Source: Vibrio tarriae (GTDB lineage: Bacteria > Pseudomonadota > Gammaproteobacteria > Enterobacterales > Vibrionaceae). Taken from it: a stretch of 64,000 nt of DNA. This document shows, in pieces, positions 19,330 to 28,354 of this stretch (positions are counted from its first letter, which is position 1; each line of letters starts with the position of its first letter). A program made the position numbers and the translations under genes. The DNA lies in NCBI RefSeq assembly GCF_002216685.1, contig NZ_CP022353.1, positions 1,550,001 through 1,614,000 on the forward strand, read 5' to 3'. The notes under the pieces were generated by a model that was given only the letters and a program-made list of their open reading frames with translations, was not told the DNA's origin and did not search any database.

Positions 19330-19704
19330 ATGTTTAGCGTAGAAGGCATCTGTGATTGGTGTAAACAGCCAAAACTACTGACAAGACATGAATATGTGGA
19401 TGGTAAAGCCCATCATTCATGTGAAAACTGCAATGAGTTTGCCCGAATGGATGTAAGGCAATTTAATTTAGCTGAGATGGCATTCCGAGAAAAAACAACA
19501 AGCAGCTCGATAAACTGCATCCCCTTAAACTTGAAAAAGCGCCTTATGGCGCTTTTTCTGTTTTATCCGCACATACCTGTATACGCCGCGACACGGCTTA
19601 CGTGGCATTGCTCACAAAAACCACAAATCCTTATTTTTTTCCACCTTTATCAACAAGAAATAAAATTAATAAAAATCAGATGGATAATAAGAAGCGTCGT
19701 GTAA
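19330..19704 (+). CDS. Small zinc-ribbon-like protein, probably with a frameshifted tail
   Basis: As it reads, 124 residues. The first 55 look like a real small protein: two C-x-x-C pairs (CDWC at 8-11 and CENC at 31-34), as in zinc ribbons, with GGGAGAGAAGACA before the ATG. The tail after residue 55 looks non-protein-like and runs straight through a strong terminator at 19534-19557. Removing one A from the A6 run at 19490-19495 would give a 60-residue protein ending KQQAAR at a TAA (19511-19513), just before the terminator. I therefore suspect the natural gene is 19330-19513 and that this copy has a one-base insertion. Function unknown. Confidence 0.55.
   Translation: MFSVEGICDWCKQPKLLTRHEYVDGKAHHSCENCNEFARMDVRQFNLAEMAFREKTTSSSINCIPLNLKKRLMALFLFYPHIPVYAATRLTWHCSQKPQILIFFHLYQQEIKLIKIRWIIRSVV
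19534..19557. terminator. Strong terminator inside the apparent reading frame
   Basis: AAAAAGCGCC-TTAT-GGCGCTTTTT followed by CTGTTTTAT: a 10-bp stem with A/T flanks. Its place inside the frame starting at 19330 is the main argument that the coding region really ends before it. Confidence 0.85.
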
Positions 19705-19767
19705 TAAAACGAATTATTGTGCTTTTTTTATCCAAAAATAAGTTGCAAAAACAACCAACCAATAATA

Positions 19768-19783
19768 CTGTATTTACATACAG
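19768..19783. promoter_or_regulatory. LexA (SOS) box of sulA
   Basis: CTGTATTTACATACAG fits the gamma-proteobacterial SOS box CTGT-N8-ACAG with an AT-rich centre. It is 21 bases upstream of the sulA start codon, so LexA would block initiation. Confidence 0.9.
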
Positions 19784-19804
19784 CATGTATGGAGGGACAG
19801 TATT

Positions 19805-20203
19805 ATGCTACACACTGAATTCAAACATTTTGGCTTACATAACTCGCACACACTCAGCACATTACGTACAAAGAATGATCTGGGCGAGGCAAACCTGATG
19901 CTGCGACTGGCCAGTTTGTCAGAGCGCTCACAATGGATTCTCTATACGGCTCAATGTCGACGTCCAAACCGTCAATCACTCCACGAGCACCAGATCGATT
20001 GTGGCAAAGTTATCCATCTCAAAACATCAACATGCCACTCTGAAGCAGAAATTGTTGCGAAGGCGATTGCTTGCCGTACTGCCAGCGCGATTGTGGCATC
20101 CAATGCGATAGATAGCGTGACTCAAAAGCAATTGATGCACTTTGCCCAACAGCATGGCTGTGAGCTGTTTTTTATTAAGCAAACCACGCATTCACTACAC
20201 TGA
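19805..20203 (+). CDS. sulA: SOS cell-division inhibitor SulA
   Basis: 132 residues, somewhat shorter than the 169 of E. coli SulA. It has the RecA-like fold pattern of the family: LMLRLASLSERSQWILYTAQCRRPNR with the conserved tryptophan, KVIHLKTSTCHSEAEIVAKAIACRTASAIVAS, and a final FFIKQT. SulA binds FtsZ and stops septation during DNA damage. The perfect LexA box directly upstream and the GGAGGG ribosome site support this assignment more than the sequence alone. Monocistronic. Confidence 0.82.
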   Translation: MLHTEFKHFGLHNSHTLSTLRTKNDLGEANLMLRLASLSERSQWILYTAQCRRPNRQSLHEHQIDCGKVIHLKTSTCHSEAEIVAKAIACRTASAIVASNAIDSVTQKQLMHFAQQHGCELFFIKQTTHSLH

Positions 20204-20247
20204 TCCTTAAACCACCTTTACTTAAACAATCTGGCAGGAACAAATTT

Positions 20248-20263
20248 AAGCAAACGTTTGCTT
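20248..20263. promoter_or_regulatory. PurR operator upstream of purC
   Basis: AAGCAAACGTTTGCTT is a perfect 16-base palindrome matching the PurR consensus ACGCAAACGTTTGCGT at 14 of 16 positions. It lies 105 bases before the purC start, in its probable promoter region. Confidence 0.88.
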
Positions 20264-20368
20264 TTTATCTGGCAGCATAAATTAGTTCTGGTATCATGCG
20301 CTCAGCCCGCGATTTTATGTTCAGCTAAATCGCAAAAATGATGTTTGAATTCAGATAGGAATGTCTCA

Positions 20369-21475
20369 ATGAGCCTTGCAGATCAAGTCCTTGCCGTCAA
20401 TGACGACCTACCCATTCGTACCCATCAGCCAGTACACAGCGGCAAAGTTCGCTCGGTATACTGGTTGACGGAGCAAGACAGCCGCCGCCTAATTAAAGAG
20501 AAAGATTATCCAGTTGCTGAAGATGCCCCGCTGGCCATTATGGTCATCAGTGATCGTATTTCAGCCTTCGATTGCATTTGGCACGCGGAAGGCGGTGTCC
20601 ATGGTGTACCGGGTAAAGGTGCAGCGCTCAATGCCATCTCGAATCATTGGTTCAAACTGTTCAAACAGCATGGTTTGGCGGAGAGTCATATTCTCGATAT
20701 TCCTCATCCTTTTGTGTGGATTGTACAAAAAGCCCGCCCTATCAAAATTGAAGCCATCTGCCGTCAATATATTACCGGTTCAATGTGGCGCGCTTACACC
20801 AAAGGTGAGCGCGAGTTTTGTGGCATTACCCTACCAGAAGGTTTAGAGAAAGATAGTCAACTCCCAGAACTGTTAATGACACCCTCCACCAAAGGTATTT
20901 TACGTGGTATTCCCGGTGTGCCAGAAGCCGATGACGTGAACATCTCGCGCCAAGATATTGAAGCCAATTACGCAGCATTCAACTTCAGTCAACCACAAGA
21001 CATTGACCATTACGAAACTCTGCTCAAGCAAGGTTTTACTGTGATCAGCGAAGCGCTAAAAAATGTGGGACAAATATTTGTCGATACCAAATTTGAATTT
21101 GGTTACGTGGCAGATCAGCAAGGACAGCAAAAACTGATCTATATGGATGAAGTGGGCACCCCTGACTCATCACGTATTTGGGATGCGCAGCAATATCAGC
21201 AAGGCAAGATTGTCGAAAATTCCAAAGAGGGATTCCGCCAATTTTTGCTGAACTACTTCCCAGACCCAGACATTTTACTCAACAAAGATCGCATGCCTGA
21301 ACGTGAAGCTCTCGCACGTGATAATGCTTTACCACTGGAAGCGTTACTTGATATCTCACGCACCTATTTGGGTATTGCCGAAAAAATAACGGGACAACCT
21401 ATCCATCTGAGTAACCAGCCAAAACAAGAGATCATCGAGATCCTAGATAAAAAATACGGATTGATCGATCGATAA
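20369..21475 (+). CDS. purC: Phosphoribosylaminoimidazole-succinocarboxamide synthase PurC
   Basis: Joins CAIR and aspartate with ATP to give SAICAR in purine synthesis. At 368 residues it belongs to the longer PurC type seen in vibrios and yeast rather than the 237-residue E. coli form. Family motifs: [11 protein letters not shown] (phosphate loop), [59 protein letters not shown] 20369 ([10 protein letters not shown]) is preferred to the earlier ATG at 20345 because TAGGA precedes it. Transcribed alone behind a PurR box. Confidence 0.95.
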   Translation: MSLADQVLAVNDDLPIRTHQPVHSGKVRSVYWLTEQDSRRLIKEKDYPVAEDAPLAIMVISDRISAFDCIWHAEGGVHGVPGKGAALNAISNHWFKLFKQHGLAESHILDIPHPFVWIVQKARPIKIEAICRQYITGSMWRAYTKGEREFCGITLPEGLEKDSQLPELLMTPSTKGILRGIPGVPEADDVNISRQDIEANYAAFNFSQPQDIDHYETLLKQGFTVISEALKNVGQIFVDTKFEFGYVADQQGQQKLIYMDEVGTPDSSRIWDAQQYQQGKIVENSKEGFRQFLLNYFPDPDILLNKDRMPEREALARDNALPLEALLDISRTYLGIAEKITGQPIHLSNQPKQEIIEILDKKYGLIDR

Positions 21476-21558
21476 ACCCTGTCTGCGGTTTTTGCTATAC
21501 CTCGCAGCTTAGAATCATAAGTAAGTGGTAAGCAAGAGAGATCCACGGATAAAAACTA

Positions 21559-21701
21559 AGGGGCTTATAGATCCAAACGACTTGGAGTTGCAGGTAGGCG
21601 ACAAGTGAGTTCATCCCCATGAGCATAGACAGACTCTATGATTGGAGTGAACGAACGTAGCCACCACCGCTGCAGCTTTAAGTAGGAAGGCGATAGCCCC
21701 T
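21559..21701. repeat. ERIC-like intergenic repeat, copy 1
   Basis: About 143 bases bounded by inverted ends AGGGGCT/TAGCCCCT. The interior (AAGTGAGTTCATCCCCATGAG, then TTGGAGTGAACGAACGTAGCC) is nearly the same as the copy at 29301, and its ATTGGAGTGAACGAACGTAGCC stretch resembles the enterobacterial ERIC core. It lies between the convergent purC and minus-strand gene, where such elements are usually transcribed into stable hairpins. Confidence 0.85.
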
Positions 21702-21752
21702 GAGTTGTACTCATATTTAGTGATGTTCTACTCGCGACACCAAGTAAGTTTT

Positions 21753-22127
21753 TTAAAACTTGATCAAAAACTCTTCTTGGCTGGTAGATTCAATATGCGC
21801 AGCACTTTTGCTTTGAATCGTGGTTAACTGCTGCTCATCCAAGGCATAAGGCATGACTAACGTTAATTCATCAATGCCTTCCTGTTTGGCCAATTTCACT
21901 AAAGCGATCACATTAGATTCATCGCTTGAGCGGGTAGAAAGCTCTTTGAGCGCCACATCCCACAAGCGTTCTTCCGGGCTCTGCCCCGTTTTGATCGCAT
22001 CAAACCAAGCAATCCCAAACACTGGGGCAAAGGAACTGATTGCTTCAGCGAAAGTCCATTTTTTCGCACAAGAAGCGCCCAAAAAGGTGGTGTAATCGAA
22101 CACTGCGCTAATCCTTACTTTTTCCAT
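21753..22127 (-). CDS. Hypothetical protein, 124 residues
   Basis: I do not recognise this protein. It starts MEKVRISAVFDYTTFLGASCAKKWTF with GGGGGACA just upstream of the ATG at 22127, has no signal peptide or membrane segment, and is mildly acidic. A segment rich in conserved-looking aromatics (FAPVFGIAWFDAIKTGQSPEERLWDVALKEL) precedes a repeating alpha/beta-like part (NVIALVKLAKQEGIDELTLVMPYALDEQQLTTIQ). A longer start at 22193 would overlap the promoter region and lacks a ribosome site. Divergent from maeA. Confidence 0.6.
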   Translation of the reverse strand: MEKVRISAVFDYTTFLGASCAKKWTFAEAISSFAPVFGIAWFDAIKTGQSPEERLWDVALKELSTRSSDESNVIALVKLAKQEGIDELTLVMPYALDEQQLTTIQSKSAAHIESTSQEEFLIKF

Positions 22128-22569
22128 TTTTGTCCCCCGACACAATTGGTAACACAGTGCTGTAACTATTGACCAAGCCTTGCTATATAGCAATACGATA
22201 TAAAAAAACAGTCTTTTATGATGCGCAATCGGTTACAAAGGCTATATAAAAACCAATCTGATAACACTGTACCTACATTTTTAAAATGATATGTGCCTTG
22301 TTGATTAATATTTTCCTATTCAAACAAAATCGTGCTGCCGAACAATGATTCCCTCTTATTCGATGAAGCGCTAGACGCTGTTACTCCCTTGCTTAACTCG
22401 TTGCACATAAATCCCCCACCCTAAACCGATAAACCTGTTTTAAACACTGTGCTTGCGCACAGAAGCAGGATAATCAACAGAGGCAAGCCGTTTGTCTATT
22501 TACAATCCAACCAGCAAGTCGGTATCATTTTCGCGTTTCACTTCTACCCTACCAATCAATAGGCCGAAC
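22128..22569. other. Long divergent intergenic region upstream of maeA
   Basis: About 440 AT-rich bases without a convincing gene. It contains a palindrome CTGTGC-TTGC-GCACAG (22447-22462) and AGAAGCAGGATAATCAACAGAGG; a TTG-started extension of maeA from 22492 is open but has no family similarity that I know. A long maeA leader or several promoters could lie here. Confidence 0.5.
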
Positions 22570-24258
22570 ATGAATAACGATAAACGTCCGCTGTATATTT
22601 CCTACGCAGGCCCAGCTCTTCTCAGTACTCCTCTGCTCAACAAAGGTAGTGCCTTTAGTGCGGAAGAACGTGCTTCTTTTAATCTAGAAGGTTTACTGCC
22701 CGAAGCGACGGAAACCATTCAAGAACAAGTGGTACGCGCATACCAACAGTACCGTGGTTTTGAAAGTGACATGGATAAACACATTTATCTGCGCAATATT
22801 CAAGACACCAATGAGACCCTGTTCTACCGCTTAGTGCAGAACCATATTTCCGAGATGATGCCAATCATCTACACCCCGACAGTGGGTGCGGCGTGTGAGA
22901 ACTTCTCTAACATTTATCGCCGTGGCCGCGGCCTGTTTATCTCTTACGCTAACCGTGATCGTATCGATGACTTGTTGAACAATGCCGCCAACCACAACGT
23001 CAAAGTGATCGTGGTGACCGATGGCGAGCGTATTCTCGGCCTTGGCGACCAAGGCATCGGCGGTATGGGTATTCCCATCGGTAAACTGTCACTTTACACC
23101 GCTTGTGGTGGCATTAGCCCAGCGTATACGCTTCCTGTGGTTCTGGATGTGGGTACGAATAACCCGCAACGTCTTGCTGACCCTATGTACATGGGCTGGC
23201 GTCATCCACGTATCACTGGACCTGACTACGACAACTTCGTTGAAGAGTTTATGCAAGCCGTGCAACGTCGCTGGCCAGATGCATTGATCCAGTTTGAAGA
23301 CTTTGCCCAAAAGAACGCCATGCCACTGCTTGAGCGTTACAAAAACCGTGTGTGCTGTTTTAACGATGATATTCAAGGCACAGCGGCGGTCACCGTCGGC
23401 TCACTGCTTGCTGCCTGTAAAGCGGCGGGTAGCCAGCTTTCACATCAGCGCATTACCTTCTTGGGTGCGGGCTCTGCAGGCTGCGGTATCGCGGAAGCGA
23501 TCATTGCACAAATGGTGTCTGAAGGCATCAGCGATGCGCAAGCGCGCTCACAAGTTTACATGGTGGATCGCTGGGGCCTACTCGAAGAAGGCATGCCAAA
23601 TCTGCTCGACTTCCAACAGCGCCTAGTGCAGAAAAAAGCCAACACGCAAAATTGGACAACGGAAAACAACGGCTACTCGCTGCATGATGTGATCCGCAAT
23701 GCCAAACCGACCGTGCTGGTTGGTGTGTCTGGTGCGCCCGGTCTGTTTAGTGAAGAGGTCATCAAAGAGATGCATCAGCACTGTCCACGCCCTATTGTTT
23801 TCCCGCTATCGAACCCAACAAGCCGTGTTGAAGCTCTGCCGAGCGATATTATCCGTTGGACTAACGGTGAGGCTTTGGTCGCGACAGGTAGCCCGTTTGA
23901 CCCTGTGCTGCATGAAGGCAAAACTTACCCAATTGTGCAATGTAACAACAGCTACATTTTCCCGGGTATCGGTTTAGGGGTTTTGGCAGCAAACGCACGC
24001 CGCGTTACCGACGAAATGCTGATGGAATCGAGCCGTGCACTGGCAAGTTGCTCACCGTTGGCCATCAATGGTCATGGACCATTACTGCCGCCTCTGGAAT
24101 CTATCCACTCTGTTTCGAAGAAGATTGCTTTCGCAGTAGCGAAAAAAGCGATTGAACAGGGTGTGGCTCCAGAAGTCACCGATGAAGCGCTGGAAGCCTC
24201 AATTGAACAACATTTCTGGCAACCAGTTTACCGCCGTTATAAGCGCACTGCGTTTTAA
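22570..24258 (+). CDS. maeA: NAD-dependent malic enzyme MaeA (SfcA)
   Basis: Decarboxylates L-malate to pyruvate with reduction of NAD. 562 residues, the usual length. Motifs: [41 protein letters not shown] (catalytic lysine and metal ligands in the following segment), [12 protein letters not shown], and the NAD fold [18 protein letters not shown] 22570 ([15 protein letters not shown]) is the recognised family start. Transcribed from a long upstream region and followed by a terminator only 11 bases after the stop. Confidence 0.95.
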   Translation: MNNDKRPLYISYAGPALLSTPLLNKGSAFSAEERASFNLEGLLPEATETIQEQVVRAYQQYRGFESDMDKHIYLRNIQDTNETLFYRLVQNHISEMMPIIYTPTVGAACENFSNIYRRGRGLFISYANRDRIDDLLNNAANHNVKVIVVTDGERILGLGDQGIGGMGIPIGKLSLYTACGGISPAYTLPVVLDVGTNNPQRLADPMYMGWRHPRITGPDYDNFVEEFMQAVQRRWPDALIQFEDFAQKNAMPLLERYKNRVCCFNDDIQGTAAVTVGSLLAACKAAGSQLSHQRITFLGAGSAGCGIAEAIIAQMVSEGISDAQARSQVYMVDRWGLLEEGMPNLLDFQQRLVQKKANTQNWTTENNGYSLHDVIRNAKPTVLVGVSGAPGLFSEEVIKEMHQHCPRPIVFPLSNPTSRVEALPSDIIRWTNGEALVATGSPFDPVLHEGKTYPIVQCNNSYIFPGIGLGVLAANARRVTDEMLMESSRALASCSPLAINGHGPLLPPLESIHSVSKKIAFAVAKKAIEQGVAPEVTDEALEASIEQHFWQPVYRRYKRTAF

Positions 24259-24269
24259 TTTATGCGGAG

Positions 24270-24291
24270 AAGCCCCTGCAATCAGGGGCTT
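24270..24291 (+). terminator. Terminator after maeA
   Basis: AAGCCCCTG-CAAT-CAGGGGCTT then TCTAATCTC: 9-bp stem, short T-tract. It sits only nine bases before the next start codon, so read-through could supply the following genes. Confidence 0.75.
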
Positions 24292-24300
24292 TCTAATCTC

Positions 24301-24630
24301 ATGCAACTATTTACTTATCTTGCTCCTGCAGGTCAGGCAATGCTCCCCTACCTGAGCGAAATCTCGATTGCACTGGTCGCATGCACTTTGGTCATGCTCG
24401 GTGGCGAGATCAATGCCTTTTTGCGTAGAGTATTACGGAATCAACATTTTCTGGTGCGCACGTTAGCGTTTATCTTTATTAACGCGTTTGGATACGGTTT
24501 AATCATCGTCAAGGCCAGCCCTTACGTTGCTCGGACACTCGCGCAACTGGAATCCGGCATGATGCTGACCCTTATCGTAAGCTGCTTTGTTGTGATAGGC
24601 CTATGGGCACAAAGAAACCATCAAATCTAA
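24301..24630 (+). CDS. DUF3392 family membrane protein
   Basis: A 109-residue protein with three probable membrane segments (about 21-35, 54-74 and 84-104) and a basic cytoplasmic loop FLRRVLRNQH. I recognise it as DUF3392, function unknown. The ATG at 24301 comes directly after the maeA terminator; an earlier ATG at 24262 would put the terminator in the coding region and is unlikely. The 3' end overlaps sanA by 28 bases, so the two are coupled. Confidence 0.72.
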   Translation: MQLFTYLAPAGQAMLPYLSEISIALVACTLVMLGGEINAFLRRVLRNQHFLVRTLAFIFINAFGYGLIIVKASPYVARTLAQLESGMMLTLIVSCFVVIGLWAQRNHQI

Positions 24631-25370
24631 CTCTGCGCGCCGTCGTTTTCTCTGCGCAGGTTCACCTGCGAAGACTACCTTGGCGTAAACTAAGCCAAAC
24701 TTTGCTATGGCTGGCTATTGGGGTTGTCTCAGGGTTACTCGCGATCGATCGCTGGGTGACTTGGCAAACGCAAAATAACATTATTAATGATGCGCAAAAC
24801 ACTCCGCCTTTTCAGGTGGCCGTGGTATTGGGCACCAGCAAATACATAGGCAAGACTCTCAATGAGTACTACACCAACCGCATTGATGCAGCGATAGAGC
24901 TTTATCAACAAGGAAAGGTACGTAACTTTCTACTCAGTGGTGATAACGCACACCGTTCGTACAACGAACCGTGGACCATGAAACGCGATTTATTACGAGC
25001 GGGCATTCCGGCGGAGAACATTTCGTTAGATTATGCGGGTTTTCGTACTCTTGATTCGATTGTGCGCGCGAAGGAAATTTTCGATACCGACAATTTTTTG
25101 ATCATCACTCAACGTTTTCATTGCGAGCGCGCTCTATTTATTGCCCGCCATCAAGATATTCAAGCGTCATGCTTAGCCGTGCCGGGTCCAAGCAGCCATT
25201 CTGGTTTTAAAGTACGGTTACGAGAAGTGTTTGCGCGCGCTTATGCAGTCTTTGATCTGTTTGTCTGGGACACTCAACCTAAGTTTCTCGGCCCCAAAGA
25301 GCCGATCATCGTTGAGGGCAGTGATACCGACTCAACCCCAAATGACACATCGACGAATACACCTGAATAA
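24603..25370 (+). CDS. sanA: SanA/YdcF-family envelope protein (DUF218)
   Basis: A 255-residue inner-membrane protein: one helix (about 34-50, LLWLAIGVVSGLLAIDRW) and a periplasmic DUF218 domain. VAVVLGTSKY, FLLSGDNAHRSYNEPWTM, LDYAGFRTLDSIVRAKEIF and IITQRFHCERALFIARH follow E. coli SanA closely. SanA helps the envelope exclude vancomycin at high temperature; its enzymatic activity is not known. The tail after FLGPKEP is a low-complexity Thr/Ser/Asp extension. Starts inside the end of the DUF3392 gene. Confidence 0.85.
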   Translation: MGTKKPSNLTLRAVVFSAQVHLRRLPWRKLSQTLLWLAIGVVSGLLAIDRWVTWQTQNNIINDAQNTPPFQVAVVLGTSKYIGKTLNEYYTNRIDAAIELYQQGKVRNFLLSGDNAHRSYNEPWTMKRDLLRAGIPAENISLDYAGFRTLDSIVRAKEIFDTDNFLIITQRFHCERALFIARHQDIQASCLAVPGPSSHSGFKVRLREVFARAYAVFDLFVWDTQPKFLGPKEPIIVEGSDTDSTPNDTSTNTPE

Positions 25371-25474
25371 ATCAGACTTGATAAGTAAACCTCGGAATGT
25401 TGCCGCTCATCTTGTAGCGACACTCATCCCTTGTGATTAGATTTAAGCTAGATAGGCACGACTTGATGTCGTCA

Positions 25475-26806
25475 TTACCCCTTTTCTCCATCACTGCTTT
25501 TTGCCATTAATCCATAGTGAACTTCAATTCGATTGCGACCAAGCCGTTTGGCCCGGTATAACGCTTCGTCGGCGCGTGAAACGGTTTCCGTAACCCGCTC
25601 TTCTCCCATCTGGGCAATGCCGATACTGCAGGTTATCTTTCCACCATGTATCCAACGGTGGCTTTCGACTCTAGCCCGAAGGCGATCAGCGAGCTCAATC
25701 GCTTGCTCAAGCGTTGTCTGCGCACAAAACACCACAAACTCTTCACCACCCCAACGCACTAATTTGTCATTTTCCCGAATTTCACGGCTGATCACTAAAG
25801 CAAATTCACGTAATAGGTCATCCCCTAGAGTGTGTCCGTACACATCGTTCACTTGTTTGAAGTAATCAACGTCGATAAACAGTACGCTAACGTGATTGAG
25901 TTGCCAGCGCACTAAGCGCGCTTGATCTTGCAACCAATCACGAATTCCATGCCGATTAATGGCTCCCGTCAATGCATCACGATGCGCCATTTCAACAAAT
26001 TTTATGTTTTGCTCATGCAGTGAGTGATTCAAACGCTGTAAGTGCTCTTGGCGCATACGCGCACGTAAAACCTCACGACGATTACGACGAATTTCGAGCG
26101 CAGAGAGCCATGCCCCCGCCACCGCCCACATGATCAACATGCCGAGAAACAGTTTTTCTCCTGCTACGTAATCCCCAATCAATTCCACTTGATGCAGCGT
26201 CAATTGATATTGTCCTAATGGGCTTCCTGAGCCTGTGGCAAATTCAATTTTGTTGACGTTGGAAAACTCAGGAGCGGAGTGTTCAATGGCAATACGATTA
26301 TCAACCAACCACCACGTCATCACTTGCAAGCTGCGAATGGGAATATCAATCACACCTTTCCCAACGCCTGGCACAAACTCTAATCCGTTGTATTTATGAG
26401 TATATTCCTCATCAAGCTGAGAGTAGATCGGATTGAAATTACGTAAATACAGACGCATTGCCGCAGGCTCTGCAGCGGGACCTTGTAAGTCCACGTTAAG
26501 ACGTATGGTATGGATATCACTCAAATCGAGGCCAAATTGAGGATCGGGATTGAGGTGAATAGAGATGCCACAATATGGCCATGCGTAACGACTGGCATTC
26601 AATTCACAGTCCACTTTGACGGTATTGCCATTGAGGGATAAGGCGCTGGTTGATGTACCACCGGCGGTTTGATCATTGGTGGTGAAATAGGCATAGTGCT
26701 GGGGAGAAATCAAGACTCGCTTCGCAGAGCCAAACTGCCAATAAAGCAATACAGTCACAATAGTGACCGCGACTAATCCTAATAGCACTCTTGGCAGCAC
26801 TTTCAC
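25475..26806 (-). CDS. Membrane diguanylate cyclase with periplasmic sensor domain
   Basis: 443 residues. Two helices (about 5-25 and 218-236) frame a periplasmic beta-rich domain (about 30-215), and a short coiled coil (240-272) connects to a GGDEF domain (275-440). The active site is GGEEF at 353-357 and the RxxD inhibitory site (REND, 344-347) stands exactly five residues before it, so synthesis of c-di-GMP with product inhibition is expected. No HAMP or PAS domain is seen. The periplasmic region resembles a jelly-roll ligand-binding fold, but the ligand is unknown. The start is a GTG at 26806. Monocistronic. Confidence 0.86.
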   Translation of the reverse strand: MKVLPRVLLGLVAVTIVTVLLYWQFGSAKRVLISPQHYAYFTTNDQTAGGTSTSALSLNGNTVKVDCELNASRYAWPYCGISIHLNPDPQFGLDLSDIHTIRLNVDLQGPAAEPAAMRLYLRNFNPIYSQLDEEYTHKYNGLEFVPGVGKGVIDIPIRSLQVMTWWLVDNRIAIEHSAPEFSNVNKIEFATGSGSPLGQYQLTLHQVELIGDYVAGEKLFLGMLIMWAVAGAWLSALEIRRNRREVLRARMRQEHLQRLNHSLHEQNIKFVEMAHRDALTGAINRHGIRDWLQDQARLVRWQLNHVSVLFIDVDYFKQVNDVYGHTLGDDLLREFALVISREIRENDKLVRWGGEEFVVFCAQTTLEQAIELADRLRARVESHRWIHGGKITCSIGIAQMGEERVTETVSRADEALYRAKRLGRNRIEVHYGLMAKSSDGEKG

Positions 26807-27022
26807 AACCTACTCCAGCGTCAAACCACATCATAACAAGCACTCTCTTAATACAAGATGCTCAATAAAGAGAGATTGCTTCCAAAAAATAGCGGTTAGA
26901 TGCGGTTTTGTCATCGACTAGAGTATTTCAAGGTTTCTTTTTCAGAGGCATTTCACCTTTTGCTAAAGTAATGACCGCACACCACTAAATAGGTATATAA
27001 AGAGAGAGGGAATAAACGACTG

Positions 27023-27061
27023 ATGCCCTTCCTACTGAATCAACATCAGTAGAAAAGGCAT
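27023..27061 (-). terminator. Imperfect hairpin after the dioxygenase-PLP operon
   Basis: ATGCC...CTACTGA-ATCAACA-TCAGTAG...GGCAT pairs over 12 bases with a small internal mismatch, about 40 bases beyond the stop of the PLP gene. There is no clear T-tract, so its terminator role is uncertain. Confidence 0.4.
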
Positions 27062-27100
27062 ATCGCTAGAAGTGAAGGATGTCTAGAAGGGGCTTGCGAC

Positions 27101-28354
27101 TTACTGAAAAGAATGAGCAAGCTGTGGCAAACCATCACGTAGAAGAGCAAATAGATGGTCAATTTCTTCTGTGGTGTTGTAGTGCATCAGACCGATACGT
27201 AGTACTCCACCGCTTGACTCAAGCCCTAATTGACGAACCACCCCAAGTGCATAGAAATGCCCATTCCATACGCACAGATTCTGTTCGCCGAGCATTTTAG
27301 CCATAGACTGCGGCGTACAATCTGTACACGTCAGCGCAAATGTCGGTGTTCGCTTCGCGGCATCTGCCAGTTGCAAACCATGCAGTTTCAGCGCAGGTAT
27401 ATCACTGAGCTTTTGCAAGAAATACTCACTGAGGCGCTGTTCATGCTGCTGATATTGCTGATAGCTCTCAACCAAACGTTCACGTAATCGAGAATTCGGG
27501 TCACCCCACTGCGCCAAATATTGCACCGCAGCAATAACGCCAGCCAGTCCTTCAAAATTGAGCGTTCCGGTTTCAAAACGTCCCGGCCCTTGATTGGTTG
27601 CTGGCTCGACTTTATAAGGCAGAATCGTGTTTTGCCACTGCGGCGCTACATACACAATCCCGACGTGAGGGCCAAAAAATTTATAGGCCGAACAGGCCAG
27701 AAAATCACAGCCCAGCGCCTGCACATCCGGCAGGTGATGCGGCAGATAGTGCACCGCATCGACATACACCATCGCCCCGACCTGATGCGCCGCCTCAATA
27801 ATAGCTTCAAGTTCAACCAATGATCCCGTGGTATTGGAAGCAAAAGTCACCGCTACTAAACGGGTGCGTGGATTAATCAACGAAAGCAGATGCGCTTGAT
27901 CTAAGGTGCAGTCCGCCGTATTGACGCGAGCCTGATGCACTATTGCGCCTTTGTCTTGAGCCGCTTGTTGCCAGCTAGAGACATTCGAATAGTGATCTAA
28001 AGCCGTGACGATCATTTCATCGCCCACTCGCCAATCACGGCTGATCGCACGGCTAAACTGGAAAGTCAGCGACGTCATGTTTGCCCCAAAGACAATCGAC
28101 TCAGGGGTGGGGGCATTGAGCAGCGCTTGCACATGCTCACGGGCGCTTTGCACTAACTCCACGGTTTTCTGGCTCGAAAAATAGTGCCCACCAAGGTTGG
28201 CATTGTAACGACCTAAATAAGCCACCATGGCATCCAGCACCGACTGTGGCACTTGTGAACCACCTGGTCCATCGAAAAACACCACTGGCTTATCATTGAC
28301 GATTTGCGCCAGCGCAGGAAACTGCTGACGCACTGACTCAGGAGTGAAGCGCAT
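27101..28354 (-). CDS. Class V aminotransferase / cysteine desulfurase-like PLP enzyme
   Basis: 417 residues. A fold-type I PLP enzyme of the desulfurase-like class: the Schiff-base lysine is Lys225 (CSAYKFFGPHVG), the cofactor aspartate is Asp199 (VYVDAVHY) and the GTLNFEGLAG segment is near 265. The mobile loop that carries the catalytic cysteine in SufS/IscS is not seen; that region reads VVRQLGLESSGGVLRIG, so I doubt a desulfurase role. The ATG at 28354 has AAGGA eight bases upstream; the ATG three codons earlier overlaps that site. The gene begins within the end of the 2-oxoglutarate dioxygenase gene, so the enzyme likely acts on the same or a related amino-acid substrate. Confidence 0.82.
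   Translation of the reverse strand: MRFTPESVRQQFPALAQIVNDKPVVFFDGPGGSQVPQSVLDAMVAYLGRYNANLGGHYFSSQKTVELVQSAREHVQALLNAPTPESIVFGANMTSLTFQFSRAISRDWRVGDEMIVTALDHYSNVSSWQQAAQDKGAIVHQARVNTADCTLDQAHLLSLINPRTRLVAVTFASNTTGSLVELEAIIEAAHQVGAMVYVDAVHYLPHHLPDVQALGCDFLACSAYKFFGPHVGIVYVAPQWQNTILPYKVEPATNQGPGRFETGTLNFEGLAGVIAAVQYLAQWGDPNSRLRERLVESYQQYQQHEQRLSEYFLQKLSDIPALKLHGLQLADAAKRTPTFALTCTDCTPQSMAKMLGEQNLCVWNGHFYALGVVRQLGLESSGGVLRIGLMHYNTTEEIDHLFALLRDGLPQLAHSFQ

Noticed and set aside
22447..22462. CTGT-N8-ACAG palindrome that looks like a LexA box upstream of maeA
   Set aside because: The centre (GCTTGCGC) is GC-rich, unlike real SOS boxes, and maeA is not an SOS gene; I treat it as a chance palindrome or simple hairpin.
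22492..22569. TTG-started N-terminal extension of maeA
   Set aside because: The known family start is [12 protein letters not shown]; the extra 26 residues have no similarity that I know and no clear ribosome site.
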